Position numbers and translations under genes: made by a program | Assembly: GCA_050942995.1 (NCBI GenBank) | Contig: JBMNOI010000066.1 | Coordinates: forward strand, 1 to 20,951 | DNA from: JBMNOI01 sp050942995 | Lineage (GTDB): Bacteria; Chloroflexota; Anaerolineae; UBA1429 | DNA length: 20,951 bases | Direction: 5' to 3' | Part shown: positions 10,384 through 18,187 of the stretch, one piece after another | Numbering within the stretch: the stretch's first letter is position 1 | Layout: every line of letters begins with the position of its first letter | The notes under the pieces: generated by a model | The model's input: only the letters and a program-made list of their open reading frames with translations | Told to the model about the DNA's origin: nothing | The model's database searches: none

Positions 10384-11643
10384 ATGAAAAAGACCTGGCA
10401 GATGGTCGGCCGGTTGGCCATCGCCGTCGTCATGCTGTTTCTGACGGCCTGTGCCGCCGATGTGCCCGAAGAACCAACCGTCGAATCCGAGGAGGCCGTA
10501 GAGCTTCCCACAACCGAGCCCACTGATGAACCCACAGCTCCCTCCGAGACCGAACCCGAGGAAGAGATAGCGCCTACCATGACGCCGTCGGGGCCGGGGC
10601 CCTGGCCGCTGGAGATGCGCTCGCCAGAGTATGGCATGCAGGCTTTTCTCTGGTGGCGCCCCGAGGTCGCCAGCCGCGACCTTCAGGCGATTCGTGATGC
10701 GGGATTTACCTGGGCCAAGGTGAACTTTGGCTGGCGCGACATCGAAGGCGCCGGAAAGGGCGCGTTCGACTGGTCGCGTACCGACCACATCGTCGAAATG
10801 GCCAATGCGGAGAATATCGATCTGCTCATCCGTGTAGACCATCAGCCGGAATGGGCCGGGGGTGGCTATCCCCTGAACGGCCCGCCTGACGATCTGCAGG
10901 ATCTGGCCGACTTTTTCTATGCGCTGGCCAGCCGCTACCGCGGACGCATCCGGGCCTATGAGGTGTGGAACGAGCCGAACCTGAGCCGCGAATGGGGCGG
11001 ACGTGTCCCCAGCCCCGAGGAATATGTCGAACTGCTGCGCGTCAGCTACGCGGCCGTCAAAGAGGCCGACCCCGATGCCATGGTCATCAGCGCGGGCCTG
11101 TCGCCCACCGGCTCGTGGGATGATACGGCGCGCCCCGACGACTGGTATCTGGATGCCATGTATCAAGCGATGGACGGATCCAGCGACGGCTACTTTGACG
11201 TGCTGGGCGCCCACGGCCCGGGCTACATCAGCCCGCCTGAACGCGATCCGAGCGAGGTCGCGGCAAACCCGGCCTATGGCGGACATCGCGCCTTTTGCTT
11301 CCGCCGCGTCGAGGATCTGCGTAACATCATGGTTCAATACGGGGATGAGGACAAGCAGGTCGCTCTGCTAGAGTTCGGCTGGACCAGCGATCCACGCCCC
11401 GATTCGCCCTACCACTGGCATGCGGTGGATGAAGAAACCAAGGCCGACTATCTCGTGCGTGCCTACGAATATGCCCGCGAGAACTGGTCGCCCTGGATCG
11501 GCCTGATGACGGTGATCTATATCGCCGATCACGACTGGACGCCCGAAGATGAGCAGTACTGGTGGGCGATCACCGATCCGGGATGGCCCGAGTTGAAGAC
11601 CCGTCCGGCCTACAACGCTCTCAAAGCCATGCCCAAGGAATAA
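10384..11643 (+). CDS. Lipoprotein glycosidase, clan GH-A
   Basis: A 419-residue exported lipoprotein. It opens with a lysine-rich n-region, a hydrophobic helix and a lipobox LTAC with C23 as the acylated residue. An acidic Thr/Pro/Glu linker (24-70) follows, then one catalytic barrel (about 80-419). The clan GH-A catalytic pair is visible: acid/base E197 in WNEPN and nucleophile E330 in LEFGW. The barrel is a clear paralogue of the C-terminal domain of the preceding gene: the RYRGR..AYE.WNE, ELLR..Y.A.K and S..L.PTG blocks and the GAH motif line up in order, but this protein lacks the ZU5-like and GH18-like parts. Ribosome site AAGGAG lies about 8 nt before the ATG. Likely role is surface-tethered hydrolysis of a polysaccharide; the GH family number and substrate remain open. 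Confidence 0.88.
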   Translation: MKKTWQMVGRLAIAVVMLFLTACAADVPEEPTVESEEAVELPTTEPTDEPTAPSETEPEEEIAPTMTPSGPGPWPLEMRSPEYGMQAFLWWRPEVASRDLQAIRDAGFTWAKVNFGWRDIEGAGKGAFDWSRTDHIVEMANAENIDLLIRVDHQPEWAGGGYPLNGPPDDLQDLADFFYALASRYRGRIRAYEVWNEPNLSREWGGRVPSPEEYVELLRVSYAAVKEADPDAMVISAGLSPTGSWDDTARPDDWYLDAMYQAMDGSSDGYFDVLGAHGPGYISPPERDPSEVAANPAYGGHRAFCFRRVEDLRNIMVQYGDEDKQVALLEFGWTSDPRPDSPYHWHAVDEETKADYLVRAYEYARENWSPWIGLMTVIYIADHDWTPEDEQYWWAITDPGWPELKTRPAYNALKAMPKE

Positions 11644-11658
11644 CGGATCGTGCGAAAT

Positions 11659-11693
11659 CAAAAGCGGGGGGCCAATATGGCCCCCCGCTTTTG
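11659..11693. terminator. Strong bidirectional terminator
   Basis: A perfect 15-bp stem (11659-11673 with 11679-11693) around a 5-nt AATAT loop. Each strand has GC-rich inner pairs and ends in TTTT within the outer stem. It lies 15 bp past the glycosidase stop and 10 bp from the end of the minus-strand ABC gene, so it can end both converging transcripts. Confidence 0.85.
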
Positions 11694-11703
11694 CATCGTC
11701 GTA

Positions 11704-13521
11704 TCAGGCGACGGCCTCTACCGTCGCGTCTCCATCCTGTTCCCATGCGGCAAACTGCCGATGGTAGAGCTGGGCATAGGGCCCGCCTGCCTTGAGCAAC
11801 TCATCGTGGGTGCCCCGCTCGACGATACACCCATCATCGATGACAAAGATACAGTCCGCCCGCCGAATCGTGCTCAGCCGGTGGGCGATGATAAAGGCCG
11901 TGCGGCCTTTTAACAGGGTATCCATCGCCTGTTGAATGATGCTCTCCGTCTGCGTGTCAACGCTGGACGTAGCCTCATCCAGAATGAGGATACGCGGGTC
12001 GGTTAGCAGCGCGCGCGCGAACGAGATCAACTGCCGCTGCCCCGCCGACAGGCGCGAGCCCCGCTCGTTTACCAGATGATCGTAGCCATCGTCGAAACGC
12101 TGCACAAAGTCATCCACCTGCACCGCCTTGGAGACACGAATCACATCGTCCATCGTCGCATCCAGGCTGCTATAGCGGATATTGTCGGCGATACTGCCCG
12201 AGAACAAAAAAGAGTCTTGCAGCACGAGGGCCATACGCGAGCGCAGCGACGCCAGCCGCACGTCACGCAGATCGTGTCCATCGACCAGAACGCGCCCCTC
12301 CTGCGGATCGTAAAAGCGCATGAGCAGATTGATGAGGCTCGTCTTGCCCGCACCGGTCGGCCCCACCACGGCGATGGTCTGTCCCGGCTCGACGACGAAA
12401 TTGATATCGCGCAGGACATATTCGCCTTCGTCCTCATAGCGGAAACTCACATTCTCGAAACATACTCGCCCCTCGATATCCGGCAGCGCCCTGGCTTGCG
12501 GCGAGTCCATGATCTCCGGATGGGTATCCAGATATTCAAAGATGCGCTCTGCCGAGGCCATGGCGCTGAGCACCCGGCTGTAGACGCGGCTGATGGCGCT
12601 GATCGGCTCCCAGAAGCGCCAGAGATAGTCGGTAAAGGCCACGATATAGCCCACCGTCAGCTCATCGGTGATGACCAGCCAGGCGCCAAACCAGAGGACG
12701 AGACAGGTCCCCACAAGGCCAAAGATATCCACTAACGGCCAGATCAAGATCTCGACCTTGATGGCCTTCATAAAGGTATCATAGTAGCTATTATTCAGCT
12801 CATCGAACTTGGCAATGTTCTTGTCTTCGCGGGCAAACGCCTGAGTTACGCGAATACCCGTCACCGACTCGTTCAGATAGGCGTTGATGTTCGAGTTGGC
12901 GCGGCGCACGTTGCTCCAGTTGGTCTCCATGCGAGGACGAAGACGCGCGACGATCCACACCAGCCCCGGCACAACCAGGAACGCCATGATGGCCAGGCGC
13001 CAGTTCAGGGCAAACATCACGGCGATGATGCCGATCAGGCTCACCAACTGTGAGATCACCGTCACCAGGCCGCCGTTGATCAGATCGTTGATGGCCTCCA
13101 CATCGTTGGTCACACGGGCCATGATGCGCCCCACCGGGCGCCCGTCATAAAAGCGCAACGACAGCCACTGAAGGTGCGAGAACAACTCCTGGCGCAGGTC
13201 GAACAGGATATGTTGCCCCGTCCGGTTCAGAGAGCGGATACGGATAAAGTCGCCCAATGCACCGAGTAGCTGGAAGGATAACCATATCAACGCCATGCGG
13301 GTGATAATGTCCGGTTGCCTTCCGATAATGCCCTCATCCACCACGACCTTGAGCAGATAAGGCTCCAGCAACCGCAAGATGCTTCCCACCACCATCACGG
13401 CGACGATGAACGTCAACTCGCGACGATATGGTATCGTATAACGGATCATCCGTTTAAAGTAGGCATAGTTGAAGGGTCTTTTTTCGACTTCTTCGATCTC
13501 TTCGTACTGGTCAAACGCCAT
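11704..13521 (-). CDS. ABC exporter half-transporter, ATPase-permease fusion (second gene of pair)
   Basis: A 605-residue type IV ABC exporter subunit: six-helix membrane domain (about 30-320) fused to a nucleotide-binding domain. The ATPase motifs are Walker A GPTGAGKT (387-394), Q-loop VLQDSFLF, a signature reading RLSAGQ instead of LSGGQ (about 490-495), Walker B ILILDE with the catalytic Glu present, and a normal H-loop IAHRLST (H547). It most likely pairs with the product of the gene just upstream (38 bp gap, same strand) to form a heterodimeric exporter of drugs, lipids or peptides; the substrate is unknown. Two ATGs are possible. The one at 13521 is spaced 6 nt from a GGGGG-type ribosome site, whereas 13527 abuts it. 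The gene ends at the bidirectional terminator at 11659-11693. Confidence 0.92.
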   Translation of the reverse strand: MAFDQYEEIEEVEKRPFNYAYFKRMIRYTIPYRRELTFIVAVMVVGSILRLLEPYLLKVVVDEGIIGRQPDIITRMALIWLSFQLLGALGDFIRIRSLNRTGQHILFDLRQELFSHLQWLSLRFYDGRPVGRIMARVTNDVEAINDLINGGLVTVISQLVSLIGIIAVMFALNWRLAIMAFLVVPGLVWIVARLRPRMETNWSNVRRANSNINAYLNESVTGIRVTQAFAREDKNIAKFDELNNSYYDTFMKAIKVEILIWPLVDIFGLVGTCLVLWFGAWLVITDELTVGYIVAFTDYLWRFWEPISAISRVYSRVLSAMASAERIFEYLDTHPEIMDSPQARALPDIEGRVCFENVSFRYEDEGEYVLRDINFVVEPGQTIAVVGPTGAGKTSLINLLMRFYDPQEGRVLVDGHDLRDVRLASLRSRMALVLQDSFLFSGSIADNIRYSSLDATMDDVIRVSKAVQVDDFVQRFDDGYDHLVNERGSRLSAGQRQLISFARALLTDPRILILDEATSSVDTQTESIIQQAMDTLLKGRTAFIIAHRLSTIRRADCIFVIDDGCIVERGTHDELLKAGGPYAQLYHRQFAAWEQDGDATVEAVA

Positions 13522-13559
13522 GACCATCCCCCTTGCCGTGATCGTAGACTGTCGTGCCG

Positions 13560-15308
13560 TCAGCCGGCCTGAACAAGTTCTTGCGGACGCAGTTGCAGGT
13601 TATAGATCTGCGAGTATTCACCACCGAGTTTGAGCAGGTCATCGTGAGTGCCCTCTTCGACAACCACACCATCCTTGAGCACAACAACCTTGTCGGCGTT
13701 CTTGACCGTCGAAAGCCGCTGAGCGATGACGATACTGGTGCGATTGCGCATCAACTCGGCCAGTGCCTGCTGCAACGCATGTTCGGTCTCGGCGTCCACG
13801 CTCGAGGTCGCCTCGTCCAGAATCAGGATGCGAGGATCGGTCAGCAGTGCCCGCGCAATGGCGATACGCTGGCGTTGCCCGCCCGAGAGGCCCACACCCC
13901 GCTCGCCCACTCGGGTCTCGTACCCCCTGGGCAGCTTGCTGATGAATTCATCAGCCTGGGCCGCCCTGGCCGCAGCGATCACCTCCTCCATGGTCGCATC
14001 GGGCCGACCAAAGGCGATATTGTTGCGCACCGTATCCGAGAACAAAAAGGTCTCTTGAGGCACGATGCCGATCTGGCGGCGCAGGCTCTCCAGATGAATC
14101 TGGCGCAGGTCGATGCCGTCGATGACGATTTGCCCCTGCTGCGGATCATAAAATCGCGGAATCAGGTTGATTAACGATGATTTACCCGAGCCGGTTCGCC
14201 CCAACACCGCCACAACCTCGCCCGGTGAGATCTCCAGGTTCAGCCCCTTCAACACCGGCGAGCCGTCACCATCCTCAAAGGCAAAGTGCACGTCGTTGAA
14301 GCATATATGGCCTTTGATCGGCGGCATCTCTGGCGCGTTCGAAATCTGGGGTATCTCCATGGGAGAGTCGAGAATCTCGAACACACGCGGACCGGCAGCG
14401 ATGGCCTTTCGGGCGACGCTGATGACAAATCCGAGGAAACGGATCGGCCAGATCAACCCCCACAGGTACCAGTTGAAAGAGAAAAAGGTGCCGACCGTCA
14501 ATTGGCCGTTATAGACCCGGAGCCCACCGTACCAGTAAAGCAGCAAAAAGCAGAATCCGGTAATAAAGTGCATCACCGGAAATGTGCGTGCCTCAACATT
14601 GGCCCGCAACAGGTTGGCAGTCAGGTTGTCGGTATTTCGCGCCTGGAACTTGTCGATCTCGTGAGTCTCACGGGTAAACGACTTGACCACGCGAATCCCA
14701 CTGATATTCTCTTGCAACGTGGTAGTGAGTTTGCCCATCTCCTGGCGAATCTTTTCCCACAACGGGCCCACGATGCCGCTAAAGCGGAAGGCAAAGAACA
14801 TGAGGACCGGAATCGGCGTGATGACCACCAGGGCCAGCCGCCAGTCGGTCAACAGCAACACCGCGATGGTGCCCACAAACACCAGCCCCGAACCGACGGC
14901 CTCCCACAGGCCGAACCCGAAAAAGTCCATGATCGAGTAGACGTCGCTCGTCAACCGCGACATCAGATCGCCGGTGGCATTGATGGTATAGTAGCTGAAG
15001 GAAAGGCGCTGCAGCCTCACATACAGGTCGTGTCGCAAGGAGCGAATAACCTCCTGCCCCAACCGTTCCTGTGTGTAACCACGCACATAGTGGACGCAGG
15101 CGCGCAGCACCGCAATGAGAGCCAGCATGCCGGTATAGCGAAGCACAACGGGCATCGAGCCGGCGGCAATTCCCTTATCTACAACCAATCGAAGAACGAA
15201 CGGCAGAGCGAGCTCGCCGGCCAGACCGACCAGCATGCCGACGATCAGGAAAACAATCCACCAGGGATAGGGCGCCAAATAAGTGGCCAGCCGACGCAAA
15301 GTAGCCAT
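13560..15308 (-). CDS. ABC exporter half-transporter, ATPase-permease fusion (first gene of pair)
   Basis: A 582-residue ABC exporter subunit with an N-terminal six-helix domain (about 10-310) and a C-terminal nucleotide-binding domain. Motifs: Walker A GRTGSGKS (370-377), Q-loop IVPQETFLF, canonical LSGGQ (474-478), Walker B ILILDE with catalytic Glu, and an H-loop in which His is replaced by Gln (AQRLST, Q530). The partner gene keeps the His but has an altered signature, so the two ATP sites of the heterodimer would differ. The frame is open to 15356, but AAAGGA at 15317-15322 (minus strand) is 8 nt from the ATG at 15308 and only 2 nt from the one at 15314, so 15308 is chosen. It is the first gene of the operon, preceded by a ~190-nt leader with a small reading frame and its own promoter. 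Confidence 0.92.
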   Translation of the reverse strand: MATLRRLATYLAPYPWWIVFLIVGMLVGLAGELALPFVLRLVVDKGIAAGSMPVVLRYTGMLALIAVLRACVHYVRGYTQERLGQEVIRSLRHDLYVRLQRLSFSYYTINATGDLMSRLTSDVYSIMDFFGFGLWEAVGSGLVFVGTIAVLLLTDWRLALVVITPIPVLMFFAFRFSGIVGPLWEKIRQEMGKLTTTLQENISGIRVVKSFTRETHEIDKFQARNTDNLTANLLRANVEARTFPVMHFITGFCFLLLYWYGGLRVYNGQLTVGTFFSFNWYLWGLIWPIRFLGFVISVARKAIAAGPRVFEILDSPMEIPQISNAPEMPPIKGHICFNDVHFAFEDGDGSPVLKGLNLEISPGEVVAVLGRTGSGKSSLINLIPRFYDPQQGQIVIDGIDLRQIHLESLRRQIGIVPQETFLFSDTVRNNIAFGRPDATMEEVIAAARAAQADEFISKLPRGYETRVGERGVGLSGGQRQRIAIARALLTDPRILILDEATSSVDAETEHALQQALAELMRNRTSIVIAQRLSTVKNADKVVVLKDGVVVEEGTHDDLLKLGGEYSQIYNLQLRPQELVQAG

Positions 15309-15316
15309 GGGCATGA

Positions 15317-15364
15317 TCCTTTGCAGCAAGATGGCGCACGTGTATCGAACGTGCAAAAGAAGGA
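15317..15364 (-). promoter_or_regulatory. Leader hairpin that could cover the ABC ribosome site
   Basis: On the minus-strand transcript, a 6-bp stem (GCACGT with ACGTGC, at 15349-15354 and 15336-15341) has a 7-nt loop. Outside it, TCCTT (15360-15364) can pair with AAGGA of the ribosome site (15317-15321). The fold would hide the start region of the first ABC gene. The outer stem is short and separated by an uneven internal loop, so it is only a candidate. Confidence 0.35.
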
Positions 15365-15444
15365 CGATAGCAACAGCGGCGAGAGACTATTGGATGCGGC
15401 CGGGCACAATCCGACCGAAGCGGGGATGAGCCGCGAACGCAAGA

Positions 15445-15468
15445 TTATCGGGTGTGGAATACCATCAT
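15445..15468 (-). CDS. Candidate 7-residue leader peptide upstream of the ABC exporter operon
   Basis: The minus strand reads a full AAGGAGGT ribosome site (15478-15485), a 9-nt gap, then ATG and the peptide MMVFHTR followed by TAA. A second ATG follows directly. The predicted promoter at 15506-15534 places the start of transcription about 15 nt upstream of the ribosome site, so the reading frame would be the first thing translated on the ABC mRNA. The ribosome site is better than that of either ABC gene. Family knowledge: some drug-exporter and resistance operons use short leader peptides as sensors of ribosome stalling (for example bmrB ahead of bmrCD). Whether this one acts in that way is inference, and a chance match is possible. 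Confidence 0.4.
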   Translation of the reverse strand: MMVFHTR

Positions 15469-15505
15469 GGGGAAAATACCTCCTTGCTTGAGGTCAAACG
15501 CGACG

Positions 15506-15534
15506 AGTATAGCATCTACTGCTGTAAATGCCAA
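15506..15534 (-). promoter_or_regulatory. Minus-strand sigma70-type promoter of the ABC exporter operon
   Basis: Read on the minus strand: TTGGCA (15529-15534), a 17-bp spacer, TATACT (15506-15511). The start point would be near 15499, giving a leader of about 190 nt. The -35 is identical to that of the promoter at 7000. Its -35 lies 42 bp from the -35 of the divergent MFS promoter. Confidence 0.65.
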
Positions 15535-15576
15535 ATCATCGTTTCTTACATTCCGTTCGACCCACCCGAGAGCACG

Positions 15577-15605
15577 TTGACACCTCTGCGCGCCTGGGCT
15601 ATAAC
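15577..15605 (+). promoter_or_regulatory. Near-consensus sigma70 promoter of the MFS transporter
   Basis: A full-consensus TTGACA (15577-15582), a 17-bp spacer and TATAAC (15600-15605). This is the strongest promoter seen in the window. The start point would be near 15612, about 90 nt before the MFS start codon. The rest of the 15309-15702 gap holds the ABC leader, the ABC promoter, and a small hairpin at 15649-15663 (CAGGAT, loop CAC, ATCCTG) in the MFS leader. Confidence 0.75.
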
Positions 15606-15619
15606 GAGGTGACGCCAGC

Positions 15620-15706
15620 ATGCGCTCGTGCGTCTCCCCTCTTGGTAACAGGATCACATCCTGCGTGAGAGGCAGAAATACGAGGAGACCCAGATCAATC
15701 TCATGA
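15620..15706 (+). CDS. Candidate 28-residue leader reading frame overlapping the MFS start
   Basis: An ATG at 15620 opens a 28-codon frame rich in arginine, with RGR and RRPR stretches. Its TGA overlaps the MFS start codon as ATGA (15703-15706), a classic arrangement for translational coupling. GAGGTGA lies 7 nt upstream of the ATG, but the predicted transcription start falls at the end of that motif, so it may not be on the mRNA. The MFS gene itself has a poorly spaced ribosome site (GAGGAG, 15 nt away), which makes coupling more attractive. No family match is recognised. Confidence 0.3.
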   Translation: MRSCVSPLGNRITSCVRGRNTRRPRSIS

Positions 15707-16947
15707 CCACACAAACCAACCATGTACGCCGCAACTATATCGCCCTCACTCTGGACTTTATCGCCTTCTCCATCGGCTTTACCTTCTATGATCCGTTCGT
15801 GCTGGTGCCCACCTTTGTTCAAGAACTGACCGGCTCCGAATTGATGGTCGGCGTCATGTCGGCCCTGCGCGTGCTGGCCATCACCCTGCCGCAGGCGTGG
15901 GCCGCCAGCGTGCTGGTGGCTCGCCCTCGAAAGAAGCCGCTTCTGGCCTGGTCCAGCATCGGGGGGCGTCTGCCGGTTCTCTTTCTGGCGCTGGCCACTC
16001 TGTTGTGGGCGGGCAACGCGCCCTGGGCGGTGGTGGCCGTCCTGACCCTCGCCGTGGCCAGCTTTTTCACCTCCGAGGGGCTCAACAGCATCTCCTGGCC
16101 CGATCTGGTAGGCAAGGTCATCCCGGCCCACATACGCGGGCGCTTTCTCGGCCTGGGTCAGCTCTTGTCGAGCCTCGGCGCTCTGGGTGCCGGATACGCC
16201 GTCCGGCTGATTCTGAGCGAGCAGGGCCCGGCGTATCCGCTAAACTGGACGATCATCTTTGGCCTTGGGTTTGTCGGCCTCATCCTCTCGGTGGTCGCCA
16301 TCCTCTTCGTGCGCGAAGAACCCGGCAAGACCACCGATACGACCGTCAGCGTGCGGCGCAGCATCGCCGGTATGGCGCAGTGCCTGCGTGAAGATGCCCG
16401 TCTGCGTCGTGCGGTGCTCGCACAACTCGCGATGGGATTGGCCGCCTCGACCTTTCCGTTCTTTATCATCCGCGCCGGCCAGCTATTGTCTCAAGACGGC
16501 GAGATCACCGGCACCTTTTTGATGATCCAGAACGTCGGCGGCATTCTGGCCGCGTTGATCTGTGGCTACCTCATCGACCGCACAGGCAGCCGGATAGCCG
16601 TCCGCGTGAGCACCAGCATGCAGTGCCTTGCCCTGTCGGCCGCCATTGCGGCGAACTATTTCCTTGTGCCACAAGTGCTGTATGGCGTCGCGTTCCTGCT
16701 GCTGGGCTTTGTGGTGGGTAGCTCGTGGTGGACGTTCAGCGCCTATTTGCTCGAAATCGCCAGCGACGAGCAGCGTCCCACCTATCTGGCCGCCTACGGC
16801 ATCCTCACCAGCAGCCCGGTATTCCTCGGCTCATTGGCAGTGGGATCGGTCTTTGCCCGAGTACAGCCCGAAGCGCTCTTTGCCGTGGCGCTGAGCGTCA
16901 GTCTGGTGGGACTATCGATCGCCTGGAGTATGGCCCCCGGCCGATGA
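15703..16947 (+). CDS. MFS transporter
   Basis: A 414-residue inner-membrane permease of the major facilitator superfamily. Twelve hydrophobic segments can be counted, in two groups of six separated by a charged central loop (about residues 205-240, starting REEPGKTTD). The loop after helix 4-5 contains an IRGRFLGLGQ stretch that resembles MFS motifs seen in efflux-type permeases. The start codon is the only in-frame one nearby, but its GAGGAG ribosome site is 15 nt away, so translation may depend on the overlapping short frame upstream. The gene diverges from the ABC exporter operon. Substrate cannot be told from sequence; the setting next to an exporter suggests efflux, but sugar or other uptake is not excluded. 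Confidence 0.88.
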   Translation: MTTQTNHVRRNYIALTLDFIAFSIGFTFYDPFVLVPTFVQELTGSELMVGVMSALRVLAITLPQAWAASVLVARPRKKPLLAWSSIGGRLPVLFLALATLLWAGNAPWAVVAVLTLAVASFFTSEGLNSISWPDLVGKVIPAHIRGRFLGLGQLLSSLGALGAGYAVRLILSEQGPAYPLNWTIIFGLGFVGLILSVVAILFVREEPGKTTDTTVSVRRSIAGMAQCLREDARLRRAVLAQLAMGLAASTFPFFIIRAGQLLSQDGEITGTFLMIQNVGGILAALICGYLIDRTGSRIAVRVSTSMQCLALSAAIAANYFLVPQVLYGVAFLLLGFVVGSSWWTFSAYLLEIASDEQRPTYLAAYGILTSSPVFLGSLAVGSVFARVQPEALFAVALSVSLVGLSIAWSMAPGR

Positions 16948-16961
16948 AAAATCACAAAACA

Positions 16962-16979
16962 CCCCCTTTCCGAAGGGGG
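16962..16979. terminator. Hairpin after the MFS gene
   Basis: CCCCCTT (16962-16968) pairs with AAGGGGG (16973-16979) around a TCCG loop, 14 bp past the MFS stop. An overlapping alternative stem, GGGCG with CGCCC, follows. There is no T-run on the plus strand; an A-rich tract lies upstream instead, so on the plus strand this is a weak terminator. Confidence 0.45.
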
Positions 16980-17016
16980 CGAAGGCGCCCTGGTGCATCG
17001 CGTATCCGGCACAGTG

Positions 17017-17025
17017 TGGTATAAT
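17017..17025 (+). promoter_or_regulatory. Extended -10 promoter of mrp
   Basis: A perfect TATAAT (17020-17025) preceded by TG one base upstream forms an extended -10 element. No good -35 hexamer is seen at the usual distance, as is common for this class. The start point would be near 17032, giving a leader of about 75 nt. Confidence 0.6.
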
Positions 17026-17107
17026 GTTGAGGTTGTGAGTCAAAATGCCGGCAGTGCGGCCAGGCCGCAAGCGCCGACACCATATTTCATATCAGGAGCA
17101 TTGCCAA

Positions 17108-18184
17108 ATGGTGACGACGGACGCTGTACGCGAAGCACTCACCCATGTCATGGATCCCGAACTCGATCGCAACATCGTCGAGTTGGGCATGGTTCATGAT
17201 ATCGCCATTGAGAACGGCACGGTAAGCTTTACTCTGGCGCTGACCACCCTGGCCTGCCCGCTGCGGGGTCAGATTCAGGAGGATGCCAGAGCCCGACTGC
17301 TGATGCTAGAGGATGTGCAGGAGGTCAATATCACCCTGCGCGAGATGACGGCCGAGGAAAAAGAGGCCGTCTTTGGCCAGAGGCAGGAGGGCGAGGGATC
17401 TGCCGCCGCGTTCAATCGGATCAAGCATGTGGTGGCCGTGCTCAGCGGCAAGGGAGGCGTGGGAAAATCCACCGTCTCGACGCTGCTGGCCGTGGCACTG
17501 CAGCGTAAAGGATACAGCGTAGGGCTGTTGGACGCGGACATCACCGGCCCCAGCATCCCCAAGATGCTGCTCAAAGAGGCAAAAACGCCCATGGGTAGCC
17601 CCATCGGCATCATGCCGGTGACCAGCGATAGCGGCATCAAGATAATGTCCATCAACCTGCTGCTTGCCGACCCGAACCAGGCCGTGATCTGGCGCGGCCC
17701 GCTCATCAGCGGCGCCATCCGCCAGTTCTACGGGGATGTGTTGTGGGGCGAGCTGGATTACCTCATCGTCGACCTGCCGCCCGGAACATCCGATGCCTCG
17801 TTGACGGTGCTGCAGTCGATCCCGCTGAACGGCATCGTCATGGTCACGACGCCACAGTCGCTGGCCGGGATGGTGGTGCGCAAAGCATCATCCATGGCCA
17901 CCCAGCTCGAGATCCCCATCCTGGGTGTCATCGAGAACATGAGCTATGTGCGCTGCCCCGATTGTGGCCGAGAGATCGAACTCTTTGGCCCCGGCCACGG
18001 AGGCGAAGTGGCCGCCGGCATGGGCGCGCCCTTCCTGGGGCGGCTGCCCATCGTGCCCGAGTTGACGACGCTGGCCGATAACGGCCGCATCGAGGAGTAT
18101 CCGGCAGAGGAATTCGCCGAGGTTGCCGGCCGGTTGCTGGCAGTCATGCCGCATACTGCGCCGAGCACCCCCAGGATGCAATAG
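17108..18184 (+). CDS. mrp: Mrp/NBP35-family Fe-S cluster carrier ATPase
   Basis: A 358-residue cytoplasmic P-loop ATPase that carries and delivers iron-sulfur clusters (Mrp/ApbC group). Residues 1-80 form the DUF59/MIP18-like domain often fused at the N-terminus, with C50 in the LACPLRGQ region. The ATPase follows, with the deviant Walker A GKGGVGKS (114-121), LLDADITGPS (switch I, about 140-149), VDLPPGTSD (Walker B region, about 221-229), and the cluster-binding CPDC (283-286). All key features are present and the length is normal. The frame opens at 17045, but CAGGAGCA about 9 nt before the ATG at 17108 and the standard N-terminus support this start. It has its own promoter and converges with lysK across 3 nt. 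Confidence 0.93.
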   Translation: MVTTDAVREALTHVMDPELDRNIVELGMVHDIAIENGTVSFTLALTTLACPLRGQIQEDARARLLMLEDVQEVNITLREMTAEEKEAVFGQRQEGEGSAAAFNRIKHVVAVLSGKGGVGKSTVSTLLAVALQRKGYSVGLLDADITGPSIPKMLLKEAKTPMGSPIGIMPVTSDSGIKIMSINLLLADPNQAVIWRGPLISGAIRQFYGDVLWGELDYLIVDLPPGTSDASLTVLQSIPLNGIVMVTTPQSLAGMVVRKASSMATQLEIPILGVIENMSYVRCPDCGREIELFGPGHGGEVAAGMGAPFLGRLPIVPELTTLADNGRIEEYPAEEFAEVAGRLLAVMPHTAPSTPRMQ

Positions 18185-18187
18185 GGG

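Noticed and set aside
14286..15491. 401-codon plus-strand frame opposite the first ABC gene
   Set aside because: It lies antisense to the ABC ATPase with intact Walker and signature motifs. The translation is rich in His, Gln and Arg without domain features, typical of a shadow.
15445..16131. 228-codon minus-strand frame opposite the MFS gene
   Set aside because: The long form is antisense to the membrane-helix-rich MFS protein and starts inside it. Only its last seven codons, behind their own ribosome site, were kept as a leader-peptide candidate.
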